Shown: positions 26,809 through 35,472, numbered from the stretch's first letter. The stretch: DNA of 64,000 nt from Pedobacter ghigonis (GCF_903166585.1 NZ_CAESCM010000002.1:1-64000); one strand, 5' to 3'. Notes: generated by a model from the letters alone, not told the origin. Made by a program: numbers and translations.

Positions 26809-27549
26809 ATGGATAGTATCAAAATTAGCACTGCTCAAAATATCGATATCTCTTATGAAATTGCCGGCCTGGGCGAGCGCATCGCAGCCAGATGCATAGA
26901 TTTGGGCATTTTTCTGGTATTGGGGATAATTGCGCTGATTTTGATGGGGGCCAGCGAGGCAACCATGTCGGGTGGCGGAAAGATTATCTTTATTGTATTC
27001 CTCGCTATTTTTGTTTTTTACGATTTGGTTTGTGAGCTCATTATGGATGGGCAAAGTTTAGGGAAGAAGGTGCTTAAAATAAAAGTGATTAGCCTTGACG
27101 GCGGACAGCCAACCCTGAGCCAGTATATTTTAAGGTGGCTTTTCAGGACAATTGATTTCGGTATTCCCTTAGGCTGGGGTGTAGTAGCGCTGATATCGGT
27201 AATCGTAACCAAAAACCACCAGCGTTTAGGTGATATCTTAGGCAAAACAACTTTGATTAAAACAAATCCAAGAACACAGTTTACCAACATGGCCTTTAGC
27301 TTTAGCCTGCCCGAAACCTACGAAGCCCAGTTTAAAGATGTACTCCATTTAAATGACCGCGAGATCGAACTCATTCACGAAGTGTTAACAAGCTATTACC
27401 AAACAGGCAATGCCGAGCTGATTTATACCATGGCCGCTAAAACAAAAGCCCACATTGTGGTAAGCATTCCGGCGGGTATGAATGAGTTACAATTTTTAGA
27501 AACGGTACTTAAAGATTATAAACACCTAACCTCAATGGTGAATGTTTAA
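26809..27549 (+). CDS. RDD family membrane protein
   Basis: 246 residues from the ATG at 26809. The N-terminal half is an RDD domain: ISYEIAGLGERIAARCIDLG with the Arg and Asp, membrane segments near 30-50 and 60-80, GQSLGKKVLKIKVISLDGG, a third segment, and HQRLGDILGKTTLIK. The C-terminal part (from about 165) is soluble and helical (YEAQFKDVLHLNDREIELI). Function is unknown; RDD proteins are often found beside SpoIIM, as here, divergently transcribed. Confidence 0.92.
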   Translation: MDSIKISTAQNIDISYEIAGLGERIAARCIDLGIFLVLGIIALILMGASEATMSGGGKIIFIVFLAIFVFYDLVCELIMDGQSLGKKVLKIKVISLDGGQPTLSQYILRWLFRTIDFGIPLGWGVVALISVIVTKNHQRLGDILGKTTLIKTNPRTQFTNMAFSFSLPETYEAQFKDVLHLNDREIELIHEVLTSYYQTGNAELIYTMAAKTKAHIVVSIPAGMNELQFLETVLKDYKHLTSMVNV

Positions 27550-27557
27550 ATTCGGTA

Positions 27558-27884
27558 CTAGTGCAACAACATTTTGTACAGGTAAGAAAGCATTACAAAG
27601 TTGCCAACAACAATGATCAGTATTCTTAGAATCAGAGATTGGTTTTTAATGGGGAACTTATAAAACAAGCCTGCTGCAATAAATAAGATCAGTAAAGGAA
27701 TAGTTGGCGGATAGAGCAGCCAGCTTTTGGATAGATCGCCTTGAATTAGTGCAATAAAAGAACGTTGAAACCCACACCCGGGGCAATCTATACCGGTTAA
27801 AGCTTTAAATGGGCAGGAGATTAAATGATTTTGCAGCCAATCAACCAGGTTGATTAAGCTGCAAAATATAAAAAGGATAAACAT
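27558..27884 (-). CDS. DUF2752 domain-containing membrane protein
   Basis: 108 residues with three membrane segments. The diagnostic DUF2752 motif CPFKALTGIDCPGCGFQRS is near 25-43, with Cys-Pro-x-Cys-Gly and the following FIALIQGD. Function unknown. It lies 6 bp after the DUF5684-type gene on the same strand, so they are likely cotranscribed. Confidence 0.9.
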   Translation of the reverse strand: MFILFIFCSLINLVDWLQNHLISCPFKALTGIDCPGCGFQRSFIALIQGDLSKSWLLYPPTIPLLILFIAAGLFYKFPIKNQSLILRILIIVVGNFVMLSYLYKMLLH

Positions 27885-27890
27885 AATCGC

Positions 27891-28379
27891 TTATACTACC
27901 GGTGGTGGTGTATCGCTTGGTTTATCTTGATTTCCGAAAGGATTATTAAAAGGGTTGTTTGGATTGTTGAATGGATTGTTTCCAAAACCACCATTTTGAG
28001 CCTCAGCAGCTGATGGGCCTAAATAAGTAGCCGATCCAAAACCTAAAATTGGCCAGAAAATGTATGGGAAGATAATAAGGCCTGCGGTAAAGCCTTCAGA
28101 TTTACCAAAACTTTTAGCTACCAGGTTGTAAAGCCAGATGGCAAATACAAAATTTACACAAGGGATAATCAACCATAAAATCCAGATCATTGGTTTACCA
28201 ACAATTTCTAGTAAAATGATTAAATTATAGATGGGAATAATTGCAGCCCAGCCTGGTTTACCGGCTTTTTCGAACACTTTCCACATGCCAACAATCATAA
28301 CTACGATTATTGCCAAATAAAGAATTACAGCTCCTGCACCAATTCCGGCTAGTACACCACTTGATTCATACTCATTCAT
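27891..28379 (-). CDS. DUF5684 domain-containing membrane protein
   Basis: 162 residues with about four membrane segments (VILYLAIIVVMIVGMWKVF, then KPGWAAIIPIYNLIILLEIV, further segments near 65-85 and 95-115). The GKPGWAAIIPIYN phrase is characteristic of DUF5684. The C-terminal 35 residues are a low-complexity tail of Asn-Asn-Pro-Phe repeats ending in DTPPPVV, probably disordered and cytoplasmic. Upstream lies only an AT-rich 88-bp gap. Function unknown. Confidence 0.85.
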   Translation of the reverse strand: MNEYESSGVLAGIGAGAVILYLAIIVVMIVGMWKVFEKAGKPGWAAIIPIYNLIILLEIVGKPMIWILWLIIPCVNFVFAIWLYNLVAKSFGKSEGFTAGLIIFPYIFWPILGFGSATYLGPSAAEAQNGGFGNNPFNNPNNPFNNPFGNQDKPSDTPPPVV

Positions 28380-28467
28380 AATTTTAAATGTTTTTAAAGG
28401 TTATTAATTTAAATAGTTAAACTAATGTAATTTTTTTAATTTAAAAACAGATAAACAGGGAGTTAAA

Positions 28468-29190
28468 TTATTTCAACACAGTGGCCACCTTTGTTAATAA
28501 CGCATCGGCCCATTGGCCATACATTTTGCCGCTGGGGTGTAAGCCATCACTTGCAATCAATGCATTATCGGTTGCTGCATTTCTCGATGCCTGCGTAATG
28601 TTGGTATAGTTTACACCAGCTGCAACCGTGATTTCCTGGTTTGCAGCATTAAAACTATCTATTTCAGCAGCAATAGCCTTGGTATCTCTTCCAGAGTTTT
28701 TGCCAAAAGGTGTAACACCCCAATCGGGTATAGAAACCACAAAAACTTTCTGCTTATCGCCACCTGCAAAAGCAATGGCCTTTTGTAACAATTCTGCGAA
28801 CTCTTGGCGGTAAGTGCTAAGGGGATAGCCGCGGTACTGGTTGTTTACACCAATGAGCAGCGTAACAAAATCGTAAGTTCCGCTTAAGTTTTCTTTTTTA
28901 ATACCAGCCTGTAGTTCATCGGTAGTCCAGCCGGTTACCGCAATAATTTTAGGATTGGCCACCCTGATATTTTTGCCTTTTAGTAAGTTTTGCAGTTGAT
29001 AGGGGAAAGATTCCTCTTGCTTAACTGCTTCGCCAATTGTGTATGAATCGCCCAGCGCCAGATAGCTAAAAGTGCTTCCTCCGGTAATGGGATTTGTAAT
29101 AGGATTATCCGTATTTGCAGGCATGTTTTCGTGCTTAGTACAGCCCGAAGTTAATAAAGAAAATAAAATGGCGCTTAATAAAATCTTCAT
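28468..29190 (-). CDS. SGNH/GDSL hydrolase lipoprotein
   Basis: 240 residues with a lipoprotein signal (LLTSGC, Cys17). Block I YLALGDSYTIGE contains the catalytic Ser49; block III LLIGVNNQYRG supplies the Asn; block V SDGLHPSG near 215-222 carries the Asp and His. An esterase or lipase anchored in the periplasm or on the surface. Substrate not evident. Single gene. Confidence 0.93.
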   Translation of the reverse strand: MKILLSAILFSLLTSGCTKHENMPANTDNPITNPITGGSTFSYLALGDSYTIGEAVKQEESFPYQLQNLLKGKNIRVANPKIIAVTGWTTDELQAGIKKENLSGTYDFVTLLIGVNNQYRGYPLSTYRQEFAELLQKAIAFAGGDKQKVFVVSIPDWGVTPFGKNSGRDTKAIAAEIDSFNAANQEITVAAGVNYTNITQASRNAATDNALIASDGLHPSGKMYGQWADALLTKVATVLK

Positions 29191-29255
29191 ACCTTAATTT
29201 ACGAAGTAAATCCGGCATTAGTTTTATTCGGCTGCTGTAATATGTTTTACGGCAA

Positions 29256-29990
29256 CTAAACCAGTTTCATTTTAAACAGGCTGGCAATATGATTTTTTAG
29301 CTTTGTTTTCACTTCTTCCATGTCGAGCTTACGGCCAAGTTCATGCTGTAAAGAAGTAACTGCTTTATCGTCTATTCCGCAGGGTACAATGTTTTTGAAA
29401 TAATCGAGGTCTACATTTACATTAAAAGCAAAACCGTGCATGGTTACCCAGCGACTGCAGCGAACGCCCATGGCACAAATTTTCCGGGCTTTTTCGTTAT
29501 CTGCATCCAGCCACACACCGGTGTAGCCCGGATAACGGCCGGCCTCGATACCATAATCTTTCAAAGTTAAAATTACAGCTTCTTCGAGAGTGCGCAGGTA
29601 AAGATGGATATCGGTGAAAAAATTGTCGAGATCCAATATCGGGTAACCTACAATCTGCCCCGGACCATGATAGGTAATGTCACCTCCACGGTTAATTTTA
29701 TAATAAGTAGCCTGTTTATCTTTTAAGCCCTGCTCATCAAGCAAGAGGTTTTCGGGGTGACCGCTTTTGCCCAGGGTATAAACATGTGGGTGTTCGCAAA
29801 AAATCAGGTGGTTGGGGGTAGTCGTGTGCGTGTTGTTTACGCGGTTGGCCGTTTTAATGGCAACCGTTTGGTTCAGCAGGTCTTCCTGTTTATCCCAGGC
29901 CTGCTGGTAGTCGGTTAAGCCCCAATCGGTAAAAACTGTTGGCATTAAATCTTTGGCAATTACTTTTTCTGCAGTCTCGTTCATCTCCAT
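29256..29990 (-). CDS. lipB: Lipoyl(octanoyl) transferase
   Basis: 244 residues. LipB moves octanoyl from acyl carrier protein to lipoyl domains. RGGDITYHGPGQ is at 101-112, Lys170 in ARKICAMGVR and Cys204 in VPCGI match the catalytic Lys/Cys pair of E. coli LipB. The N-terminus has about 15 extra residues; ATG 29984 is an alternative start two codons in. It starts 6 bp after the phosphopantetheinyl transferase stop, and the pairing of two acyl-carrier modification enzymes is sensible. Confidence 0.97.
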   Translation of the reverse strand: MEMNETAEKVIAKDLMPTVFTDWGLTDYQQAWDKQEDLLNQTVAIKTANRVNNTHTTTPNHLIFCEHPHVYTLGKSGHPENLLLDEQGLKDKQATYYKINRGGDITYHGPGQIVGYPILDLDNFFTDIHLYLRTLEEAVILTLKDYGIEAGRYPGYTGVWLDADNEKARKICAMGVRCSRWVTMHGFAFNVNVDLDYFKNIVPCGIDDKAVTSLQHELGRKLDMEEVKTKLKNHIASLFKMKLV

Positions 29991-29996
29991 TTGTGT

Positions 29997-30644
29997 TTAA
30001 TAATTGCCGGCTACGTAGCCCAGCATGTAGCCATCTTTGGTTTTAAAATAATTAACGGTTAGCTCGCGTGTACCTGTTGGCAACTCTACCAAGGCGTTTA
30101 AGGCACCTTCATTTTTTAATTTAAAAGGCTTAATGTGGATATGCTGCTTAAACTCCAGTCCTTTTTTGCCATGCCATTTGTAGATGGCTTCTTTAGCACA
30201 CCAGGCAACATAAAGACCATCGGTATTATCGCCAATTTGCCTTTGTGCCAGCTCTACATCGCTCAAAAACTTGTGCTTGATGCTTTTTATCTTATGCTTA
30301 ATCAGTTCAATATCAACCCCAACAGCATAATCTTTGCTAATCATTACCGCGGCGTAATCGTAAGAATGGCTTAACGAAATGTGGTAATCAAAATTAACCA
30401 GGTAAGGTTTACCATGCTCATCAAACTGGCAATCGATATACTCGGTGGTATTGAGCATAGTGCGGAGTAAAAGCCTGGTGCTGAGCCAGTGCAGCAACCT
30501 TTTGCCACTGTTTAACGATGAGATGATATCATGTTCGTGCTGTTTGAGTTGCAGCCCTGCCAACAATTCATCTTCTGTTTCTTCAATTTTCCAGATGGCT
30601 AAAACAGCATGTGCATCAATATTTTGGTTGTAAATTATTGGCAT
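29997..30644 (-). CDS. 4'-phosphopantetheinyl transferase superfamily protein
   Basis: 215 residues of the Sfp-like type. LSHS is at 91-94, GVDIE at 109-113 (Mg ligands Asp and Glu) and WCAKEAIYK at 148-156 completes the site. It attaches phosphopantetheine from CoA to carrier-protein serines. A KGLEF motif follows as in the family. The gene precedes lipB with 6 bp between. Whether it serves the fatty acid ACP or a secondary pathway is not evident. Confidence 0.93.
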   Translation of the reverse strand: MPIIYNQNIDAHAVLAIWKIEETEDELLAGLQLKQHEHDIISSLNSGKRLLHWLSTRLLLRTMLNTTEYIDCQFDEHGKPYLVNFDYHISLSHSYDYAAVMISKDYAVGVDIELIKHKIKSIKHKFLSDVELAQRQIGDNTDGLYVAWCAKEAIYKWHGKKGLEFKQHIHIKPFKLKNEGALNALVELPTGTRELTVNYFKTKDGYMLGYVAGNY

Positions 30645-30715
30645 TGATTAAATTGGAGATTACATGCAAAATTATCTTAAATAAATGATAATTTAGGCCA
30701 AAAATACGCATAAAA

Positions 30716-31252
30716 ATGATATTATCTGATAGCAGGATATTAGAAGAAATTGAGAAGGGTACCATCATCATTGAGCCTTTTAAACGCGATTGTTTAGGAA
30801 CAAACTCTTATGATGTACATTTGGGGAAATATTTGGCTACCTATAAAAGCCGTGTGCTGGATGCCAAAGCCCATAATGAGATCGAACATTTTGAGATTCC
30901 GAAAGATGGTTATATCCTTCAGCCCGGAACGCTTTACCTTGGTGTTACTTTAGAGTATACCGAAACGCATGGTCACGTACCTTTTCTGGAAGGAAAAAGC
31001 AGTACAGGCCGTTTAGGGATCGATATTCATGCTACCGCAGGAAAAGGTGATGTAGGTTTCTGTAATACCTGGACATTGGAAATATCAGTTGCGCAACCCG
31101 TAAAGGTTTATGCAGGTATGCCCATTGGGCAGCTCATCTATTTTGTGGTAGAAGGCAATATCGGCACCATGTACAACACTAAAGGGAATGCTAAATACAA
31201 CAATAAAACCACACGTCCGGTTGAAAGTATGATGTGGAAAAACAAATTTTAA
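30716..31252 (+). CDS. dcd: dCTP deaminase
   Basis: 178 residues. It converts dCTP to dUTP for thymidylate synthesis. The conserved opening MILSDSRILEEIEKGTIIIE and the core GKSSTGRLGIDIHATAGKGD (93-112), followed by TLEIS with Glu122 as the expected catalytic acid, identify the family. Whether it is monofunctional or also a dUTPase cannot be read with certainty. A 42-bp tandem repeat begins right at its stop codon. Confidence 0.95.
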   Translation: MILSDSRILEEIEKGTIIIEPFKRDCLGTNSYDVHLGKYLATYKSRVLDAKAHNEIEHFEIPKDGYILQPGTLYLGVTLEYTETHGHVPFLEGKSSTGRLGIDIHATAGKGDVGFCNTWTLEISVAQPVKVYAGMPIGQLIYFVVEGNIGTMYNTKGNAKYNNKTTRPVESMMWKNKF

Positions 31253-31419
31253 ATGATTTGGCACTGCACATAGCGGCAGGCTTTCATGACCCTCATGATT
31301 TGGTGCTGCATACTGCAGGGAGGTTTCATGACCCTCATGATTTGGCGCCGCATACTGCAGGAAGGTTTCATGACCCTCATAATTGTTTGCCGCACACTGC
31401 AGGAGCTTTTCATGAGTAA
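31234..31419 (+). other. Open 14-residue repeat frame overlapping the dcd 3' end
   Basis: A GTG-started 61-codon frame overlaps the last 19 bases of dcd and translates the 42-bp tandem repeat as HDPHDLVLHTAGRF, HDPHDLAPHTAGRF and a degenerate third copy, ending FHE. No signal peptide or known domain. Because the repeat length is a multiple of three, another forward frame (MTLMIW-type) and a reverse frame are open too, so openness alone is not evidence of translation. Listed as a possibility only. Confidence 0.25.
31252..31410 (+). repeat. 42-bp tandem repeat, 3.8 copies
   Basis: Full units start at 31285, 31327 and 31369 with CATGACCCTCAT and end in TTT; a partial unit (33 bp) begins at 31252, the last base of the dcd stop. 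Copies 1 and 2 differ at only three or four sites; the third and the partial are more diverged. Units contain CTGCAG and GATTTGG. Confidence 0.92.
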
Positions 31420-31512
31420 ATACCACAATTAGTAAGATTGGTTAGATATACCAACCCTTCAATCTTAAACTAGAAATTTAGTATTATATTCAAATTTCAT
31501 GTGTTCTTCATA

Positions 31513-31554
31513 AAAATATGCCTCAGGTTTTGTACCTTGAGGCATATTTATTTT
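31513..31554. terminator. Strong hairpin between dcd/repeat and the plug-domain gene
   Basis: AAATATGCCTCAGGT pairs with ACCTTGAGGCATATTT (one bulged A), 5-nt loop, then ATTTTA. It lies 260 bp past dcd and ends 15 bp before the next ATG, so it may end the dcd transcript. Confidence 0.8.
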
Positions 31555-31564
31555 ACCTAACCAC

Positions 31565-34255
31565 ATGAAACCCAGAATTATTCTCGCCCTCAGTTTTGTA
31601 TTGCTATTAATTGGCTTCACGGCATTTAAAATGGACGATGATCCTTTTAGCCAGCTGTTACAGAAGCTGGAAGATTATACCACGAAGTATCCTCAGGAAA
31701 AAGTACACCTGCATTTAGATAAACCTTATTATGCCATTGGCGATGATATCTGGTTTAAAGCCTATGTTGTAAATACCAAAACATCGGCTCCTTCCAGCAT
31801 GAGCAAAATTTTATATGTAGAGCTCATTAACGAAAAAGATTCGCTTAAAAAACTGGTTAAACTCCCCTTAATGGGCGGCATTACCTGGGGCGATTTTAAA
31901 CTCACCGATTCGCTGAGCGAAGGAAATTACCGGATCAGGGCCTACACCAATTACATGCGTAATTTCGGAACAGCATTCTTTTTCGATAAAACCATTAAAA
32001 TTGGAAACAGTTGGGCCAATAAAGTATTTACCAAAACCACCTACAACTTTACTAAAGAGAACAACACCGATAAAGTAACAGCTACCATTCATTTCGAAGA
32101 TAAAAACGGTATTGCCTACAGTGAAAATGAGGTGAGTTACGATGTTCAGCTCGATTACCGGAGTGTAGCCAAAGGCAAGGTAAAAACCAGTTTAACCGGC
32201 GATGCCGTAATCAGTTTTACCAGCAATCAGTCTTTTCAAAATAAATCAGGGAAAATTGTTGCCTCCATTACCCTCGATAATAAGCAAAAGGTAATCAAAT
32301 CGATCCCGATTACCTCAACTTCGAATGATGTAGATGTACAGTTTATGCCCGAAGGTGGTACCCTGATTGAAGAATTACCTCAAAAAATTGCCATTAAAGC
32401 CGTTGACCCCAGTGGCAAAGGCGAAGATGTGCAGGGCGATATTGTAGATGAAACCGGAGCTACTGTAACCAGTTTTGCCACCAGCTACCTCGGCATGGGT
32501 AACTTCGTGTTCAACAGCCAGTCAGGTAGGGTTTACTCGGCAAAAGTTAAATTCAAAGATGGTTCTGAAAAAACATTCAAGCTTCCTTTGGCTGCTAAAA
32601 GTGGTTATGCCATTTCGTTAAATAATACCGATACCGCTAAAGTATCGCTAAAGATTATGGCCAGTACCGATTTGGTTAATGGCGATGAACTAAAAGTAGT
32701 TGCACAACATGGCGGCACAGTATATTACGTTTCGAAAGCCAAAATGGATAAACAGGTATTAATGGCCAACATTCCTAAAAAGAACCTACCGGCCGGGATT
32801 GTACAGTTTACCCTCTTTTCTGCAACCAACCAACCCGTTGCCGAGCGATTGGTTTTTGTAACCAACAAAGCCGATTTAATTGATGTATCGCTAAATATCG
32901 GCGATGTGGCCACTTCCAGAAAGGGGAAAGCCAGTTTTAGTTTCGATGCATCCAGTGAAGGTAAACCTGTATTGGGCAGTTTTTCTGTAGCAGTTACGAA
33001 TGCAACCAAGGTAGCTCCAGATCCGGATAATGAAACCAATATCCTCACTTCGCTTTTACTTACCTCTGATTTGGTTGGTTATGTAGAAAAACCGAACCAT
33101 TATTTTTTAAAGGATGATGTTCAAACACAAAGAGAACTCGACAACCTGATGCTTACCCAGGGTTGGAGACGGTTTACATGGAAAAATATCATCAATAATG
33201 TAGGCCCTAACATTACCTACCAGCCAGAGCAATCTATTACCATTAGTGGTACCGTAACCAAAGGCAACAAACCTGTGGCCGGTGGTAAAGTGATGCTGAT
33301 GGCTACAAAAGGTACGCTATACATTTTAGATACCGTAACCAATGCCGAGGGTAAATTCGTTTTTGATAACCTGAGCTTTGGCGACAGCACTAAATTTGTA
33401 GTACAGGCCCGTACCAAAACCGAACGTAAATTTGTGGATATTAACCTCGATATAGTGCCCGGACAAATTGTAACCAAAAGTAAAAATGGAGCCGATATCG
33501 ATATTAACGTAAACAATACTTTAATGAAATACATTAAAGAAAGCGATAATTATTTTAACGAAATGACCCGCCTGGGCTTGTTAGAACGTACCATTAAACT
33601 GGAGGAAGTAACTATTACCGAAAAGAAAAACCCGGCTAAAAATTCTTCGAACCTGAATGGGGCAGGAAGGGCCGATTTCGTGTTAACTGCCGATCAGCTC
33701 TCGACTTGCGTTACCCTTTCGCAGTGTTTACAGGGGCGCTTACCGGGAGTAATTTTCAGGGGAAATATTCCATACCTGATGCGCAGCCAAAATATACCTA
33801 TTCAGCTGATTGTAGATGGTATGCGAATGGAGGCCGATTTTCTGGATAATGTAGTGCCATCAGATGTAGAATCGATAGAGCTGTTAAAAAGCATTGGTAA
33901 CACAGCCATTTATGGTTCGCAAGGTGGGGGTGGTGTAATCATCATTACGACCAAACGTGGTGATGGAGGCAGAAGTTCCGATCGCTATGCGCCGGGCATA
34001 GTTACATTAAGTCCTAAAGGATTTACAGTTTCGAGGGAGTTCTACTCACCTAAATACGATGCAGCAAGTACCAGCAGCCGAGCCGATTTAAGGACAACCA
34101 TTTACTGGAACCCACAAGTAGTTGCCGGGGCCGATGGCAAAGCTAAGTTTGAATTTTATAATGCCGATGAACCAGGAAATTACCGCGTAGTAATAGAAGG
34201 AATCGATGCGCTCGGTCATTTGGCAAGAAAAGTTTACACTTATGATGTGAAATAA
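31565..34255 (+). CDS. Large MG2-like / TonB-plug domain surface protein
   Basis: 896 residues with an N-terminal signal or anchor (about 3-20). Residues 35-60 (YPQEKVHLHLDKPYYAIGDD) are the start of an MG2-like macroglobulin domain; several beta domains follow; about 555-625 is a carboxypeptidase-regulatory-like repeat (ITISGTVTKGNKPVAGGKVM). Around 700-800 is a TonB-receptor plug (QCLQGRLPGVIFRGN, LIVDGMRMEADFLDNV, SIELLKSIGNTAIYGSQGGG) but no beta barrel follows; the last part is another beta domain. Such proteins are common in Bacteroidota and are often annotated as TonB receptors although they cannot form a channel alone. Single gene. Confidence 0.88.
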   Translation: MKPRIILALSFVLLLIGFTAFKMDDDPFSQLLQKLEDYTTKYPQEKVHLHLDKPYYAIGDDIWFKAYVVNTKTSAPSSMSKILYVELINEKDSLKKLVKLPLMGGITWGDFKLTDSLSEGNYRIRAYTNYMRNFGTAFFFDKTIKIGNSWANKVFTKTTYNFTKENNTDKVTATIHFEDKNGIAYSENEVSYDVQLDYRSVAKGKVKTSLTGDAVISFTSNQSFQNKSGKIVASITLDNKQKVIKSIPITSTSNDVDVQFMPEGGTLIEELPQKIAIKAVDPSGKGEDVQGDIVDETGATVTSFATSYLGMGNFVFNSQSGRVYSAKVKFKDGSEKTFKLPLAAKSGYAISLNNTDTAKVSLKIMASTDLVNGDELKVVAQHGGTVYYVSKAKMDKQVLMANIPKKNLPAGIVQFTLFSATNQPVAERLVFVTNKADLIDVSLNIGDVATSRKGKASFSFDASSEGKPVLGSFSVAVTNATKVAPDPDNETNILTSLLLTSDLVGYVEKPNHYFLKDDVQTQRELDNLMLTQGWRRFTWKNIINNVGPNITYQPEQSITISGTVTKGNKPVAGGKVMLMATKGTLYILDTVTNAEGKFVFDNLSFGDSTKFVVQARTKTERKFVDINLDIVPGQIVTKSKNGADIDINVNNTLMKYIKESDNYFNEMTRLGLLERTIKLEEVTITEKKNPAKNSSNLNGAGRADFVLTADQLSTCVTLSQCLQGRLPGVIFRGNIPYLMRSQNIPIQLIVDGMRMEADFLDNVVPSDVESIELLKSIGNTAIYGSQGGGGVIIITTKRGDGGRSSDRYAPGIVTLSPKGFTVSREFYSPKYDAASTSSRADLRTTIYWNPQVVAGADGKAKFEFYNADEPGNYRVVIEGIDALGHLARKVYTYDVK

Positions 34256-34259
34256 AGAA

Positions 34260-34420
34260 AAATAGATAAATTTGAGTTGTTATGCAAGCATAGCTTGTGG
34301 TGGCGGTTTTGATAATTCTATCCTGATACAGTATCAATACTTTAGTCTTGATATTCCCATCTAGAATCTTGATACTCGTCATAGCTACTTTACTTGCTAC
34401 TCAAAACCTGATACTATTTT
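34260..34420. repeat. CTTGATAC-word repeat region
   Basis: The gap contains CTTGATATT, CTTGATACT, CCTGATACAG and CCTGATACT, irregularly spaced near-copies of an 8-9 bp word, mostly on the plus strand. Degenerate word repeats of this kind recur in this window's intergenic DNA. No gene is seen. Confidence 0.5.
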
Positions 34421-34423
34421 ACC

Positions 34424-35185
34424 ATGAACACCATAAAAGTAAGCGTTAAAGATCGTTTAGCTACGATAACATTAGATAGAGGAAAATCGAACGCCTTAAA
34501 CCGCGAACTGATTACCGAACTGGATGATATGCTAAAAAATATCGCTGCCGATGATAACATTGGTGGCGTTATTTTAACCGGTACAGCTCCTTTCTTTTCG
34601 GCTGGACTAGACCTTGTAGAGCTCTATAATTATGATGAAGCCGAGGCCAAATCTTTTTGGGAGCTGTTTTTAGGCTTTACCGCAAATCTGGTTTCCTTCA
34701 AAAAGCCAATGGTGGCTGCAATAAGCGGACATAGCCCTGCGGGTGGTTGCGTAATGGCATTAGCTTGCGATTATCGCGTGATGGCCGAAGGACAGTATAT
34801 TATTGGTTTAAATGAAGTGCCGGTAGGTATTATTGTGCCTAACAGCATTTTTCAGTTGTATGCTTTCTGGATTGGCAAGGCCGAGGCAACCCGCAGCTTG
34901 CTTTCGGGTAAGTTGTATAATCCCGAAGAAGCGCTTAAAGTGGGTTTGGTAGATGAACTGGTACGGAACGAAAGCCTGCTCACTGCTGCCGAACGCAAGA
35001 TTAAGAAATATATGGAGCTTGAAGGCAATACCTGGTCGCAGAGCAAACTTAACATTCGCGAAGAACTGATTGCTGCGGTAACCGCCGATCAATCGGCTAC
35101 CTTAGCAAAAATGCTTGAACAATGGTGGTCGCCGGCAACACGACAAATTTTAAAAACCATTTTGGCTAGTCTGCAACGGAAGTAA
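34424..35185 (+). CDS. Enoyl-CoA hydratase/isomerase family protein
   Basis: 253 residues of the crotonase fold. Oxyanion-hole segments FSAGLDL (58-64) and GHSPAGGCVMALACDYRVMA (from 102) are intact; one candidate catalytic Glu is Glu131 in LNEVPVGI. The more usual GADI/E pair is altered (AGLDL), closer to the delta3-delta2 enoyl-CoA isomerase type than to a true hydratase. Together with the downstream DECR-like gene this points to oxidation of unsaturated fatty acids. Confidence 0.9.
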   Translation: MNTIKVSVKDRLATITLDRGKSNALNRELITELDDMLKNIAADDNIGGVILTGTAPFFSAGLDLVELYNYDEAEAKSFWELFLGFTANLVSFKKPMVAAISGHSPAGGCVMALACDYRVMAEGQYIIGLNEVPVGIIVPNSIFQLYAFWIGKAEATRSLLSGKLYNPEEALKVGLVDELVRNESLLTAAERKIKKYMELEGNTWSQSKLNIREELIAAVTADQSATLAKMLEQWWSPATRQILKTILASLQRK

Positions 35186-35245
35186 TTTAGGTTGGCAGTT
35201 TTCAGTTTACAATTGGCAGTGTGCAGTTGGTAGTTTGCAATAAAC

Positions 35246-35466
35246 AGTTAACCAGTTAACCAGTTTCAACGATTAGCCAACTTGAGCAGTTAACCCGTTT
35301 AACACAACCCAACAATTTAGCAATAAAACAAGTTCAACGATAAATAGTTAACCAATAAACCAGTTTCAACGATTAACCAACTTGAACAGTTAACCAATTT
35401 AACAAAACCCAACAATTTAGCAATAAAACAAGCTCAACAATAAAAGAGTTAACCAATTAACCCACA
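35246..35466 (+). repeat. 100-bp tandem repeat (2.2 copies), GTTAACCA type
   Basis: CAGTTTCAACGATTA occurs at 35261 and 35361, and AACAATTTAGCAATAAAACA at 35311 and 35411: an exact 100-bp period. A third partial unit runs into the SDR start region. Between 35188 and 35245 are related GGCAGTTTTCAGTT / GGCAGTGTGCAGTTGG words. The 287-bp gap holds no gene. Confidence 0.9.
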
Positions 35467-35472
35467 CAGCTT

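Noticed and set aside
31085..31426. 113-codon minus-strand frame across the 42-bp repeat and the end of dcd
   Set aside because: It is open only because the repeat length is a multiple of three and it overlaps dcd antisense; no promoter or start context.
35186..35472. CRISPR array suggested by the repeats at 35.2 kb
   Set aside because: There are only two 100-bp tandem units with no repeat-spacer alternation, and no cas genes.
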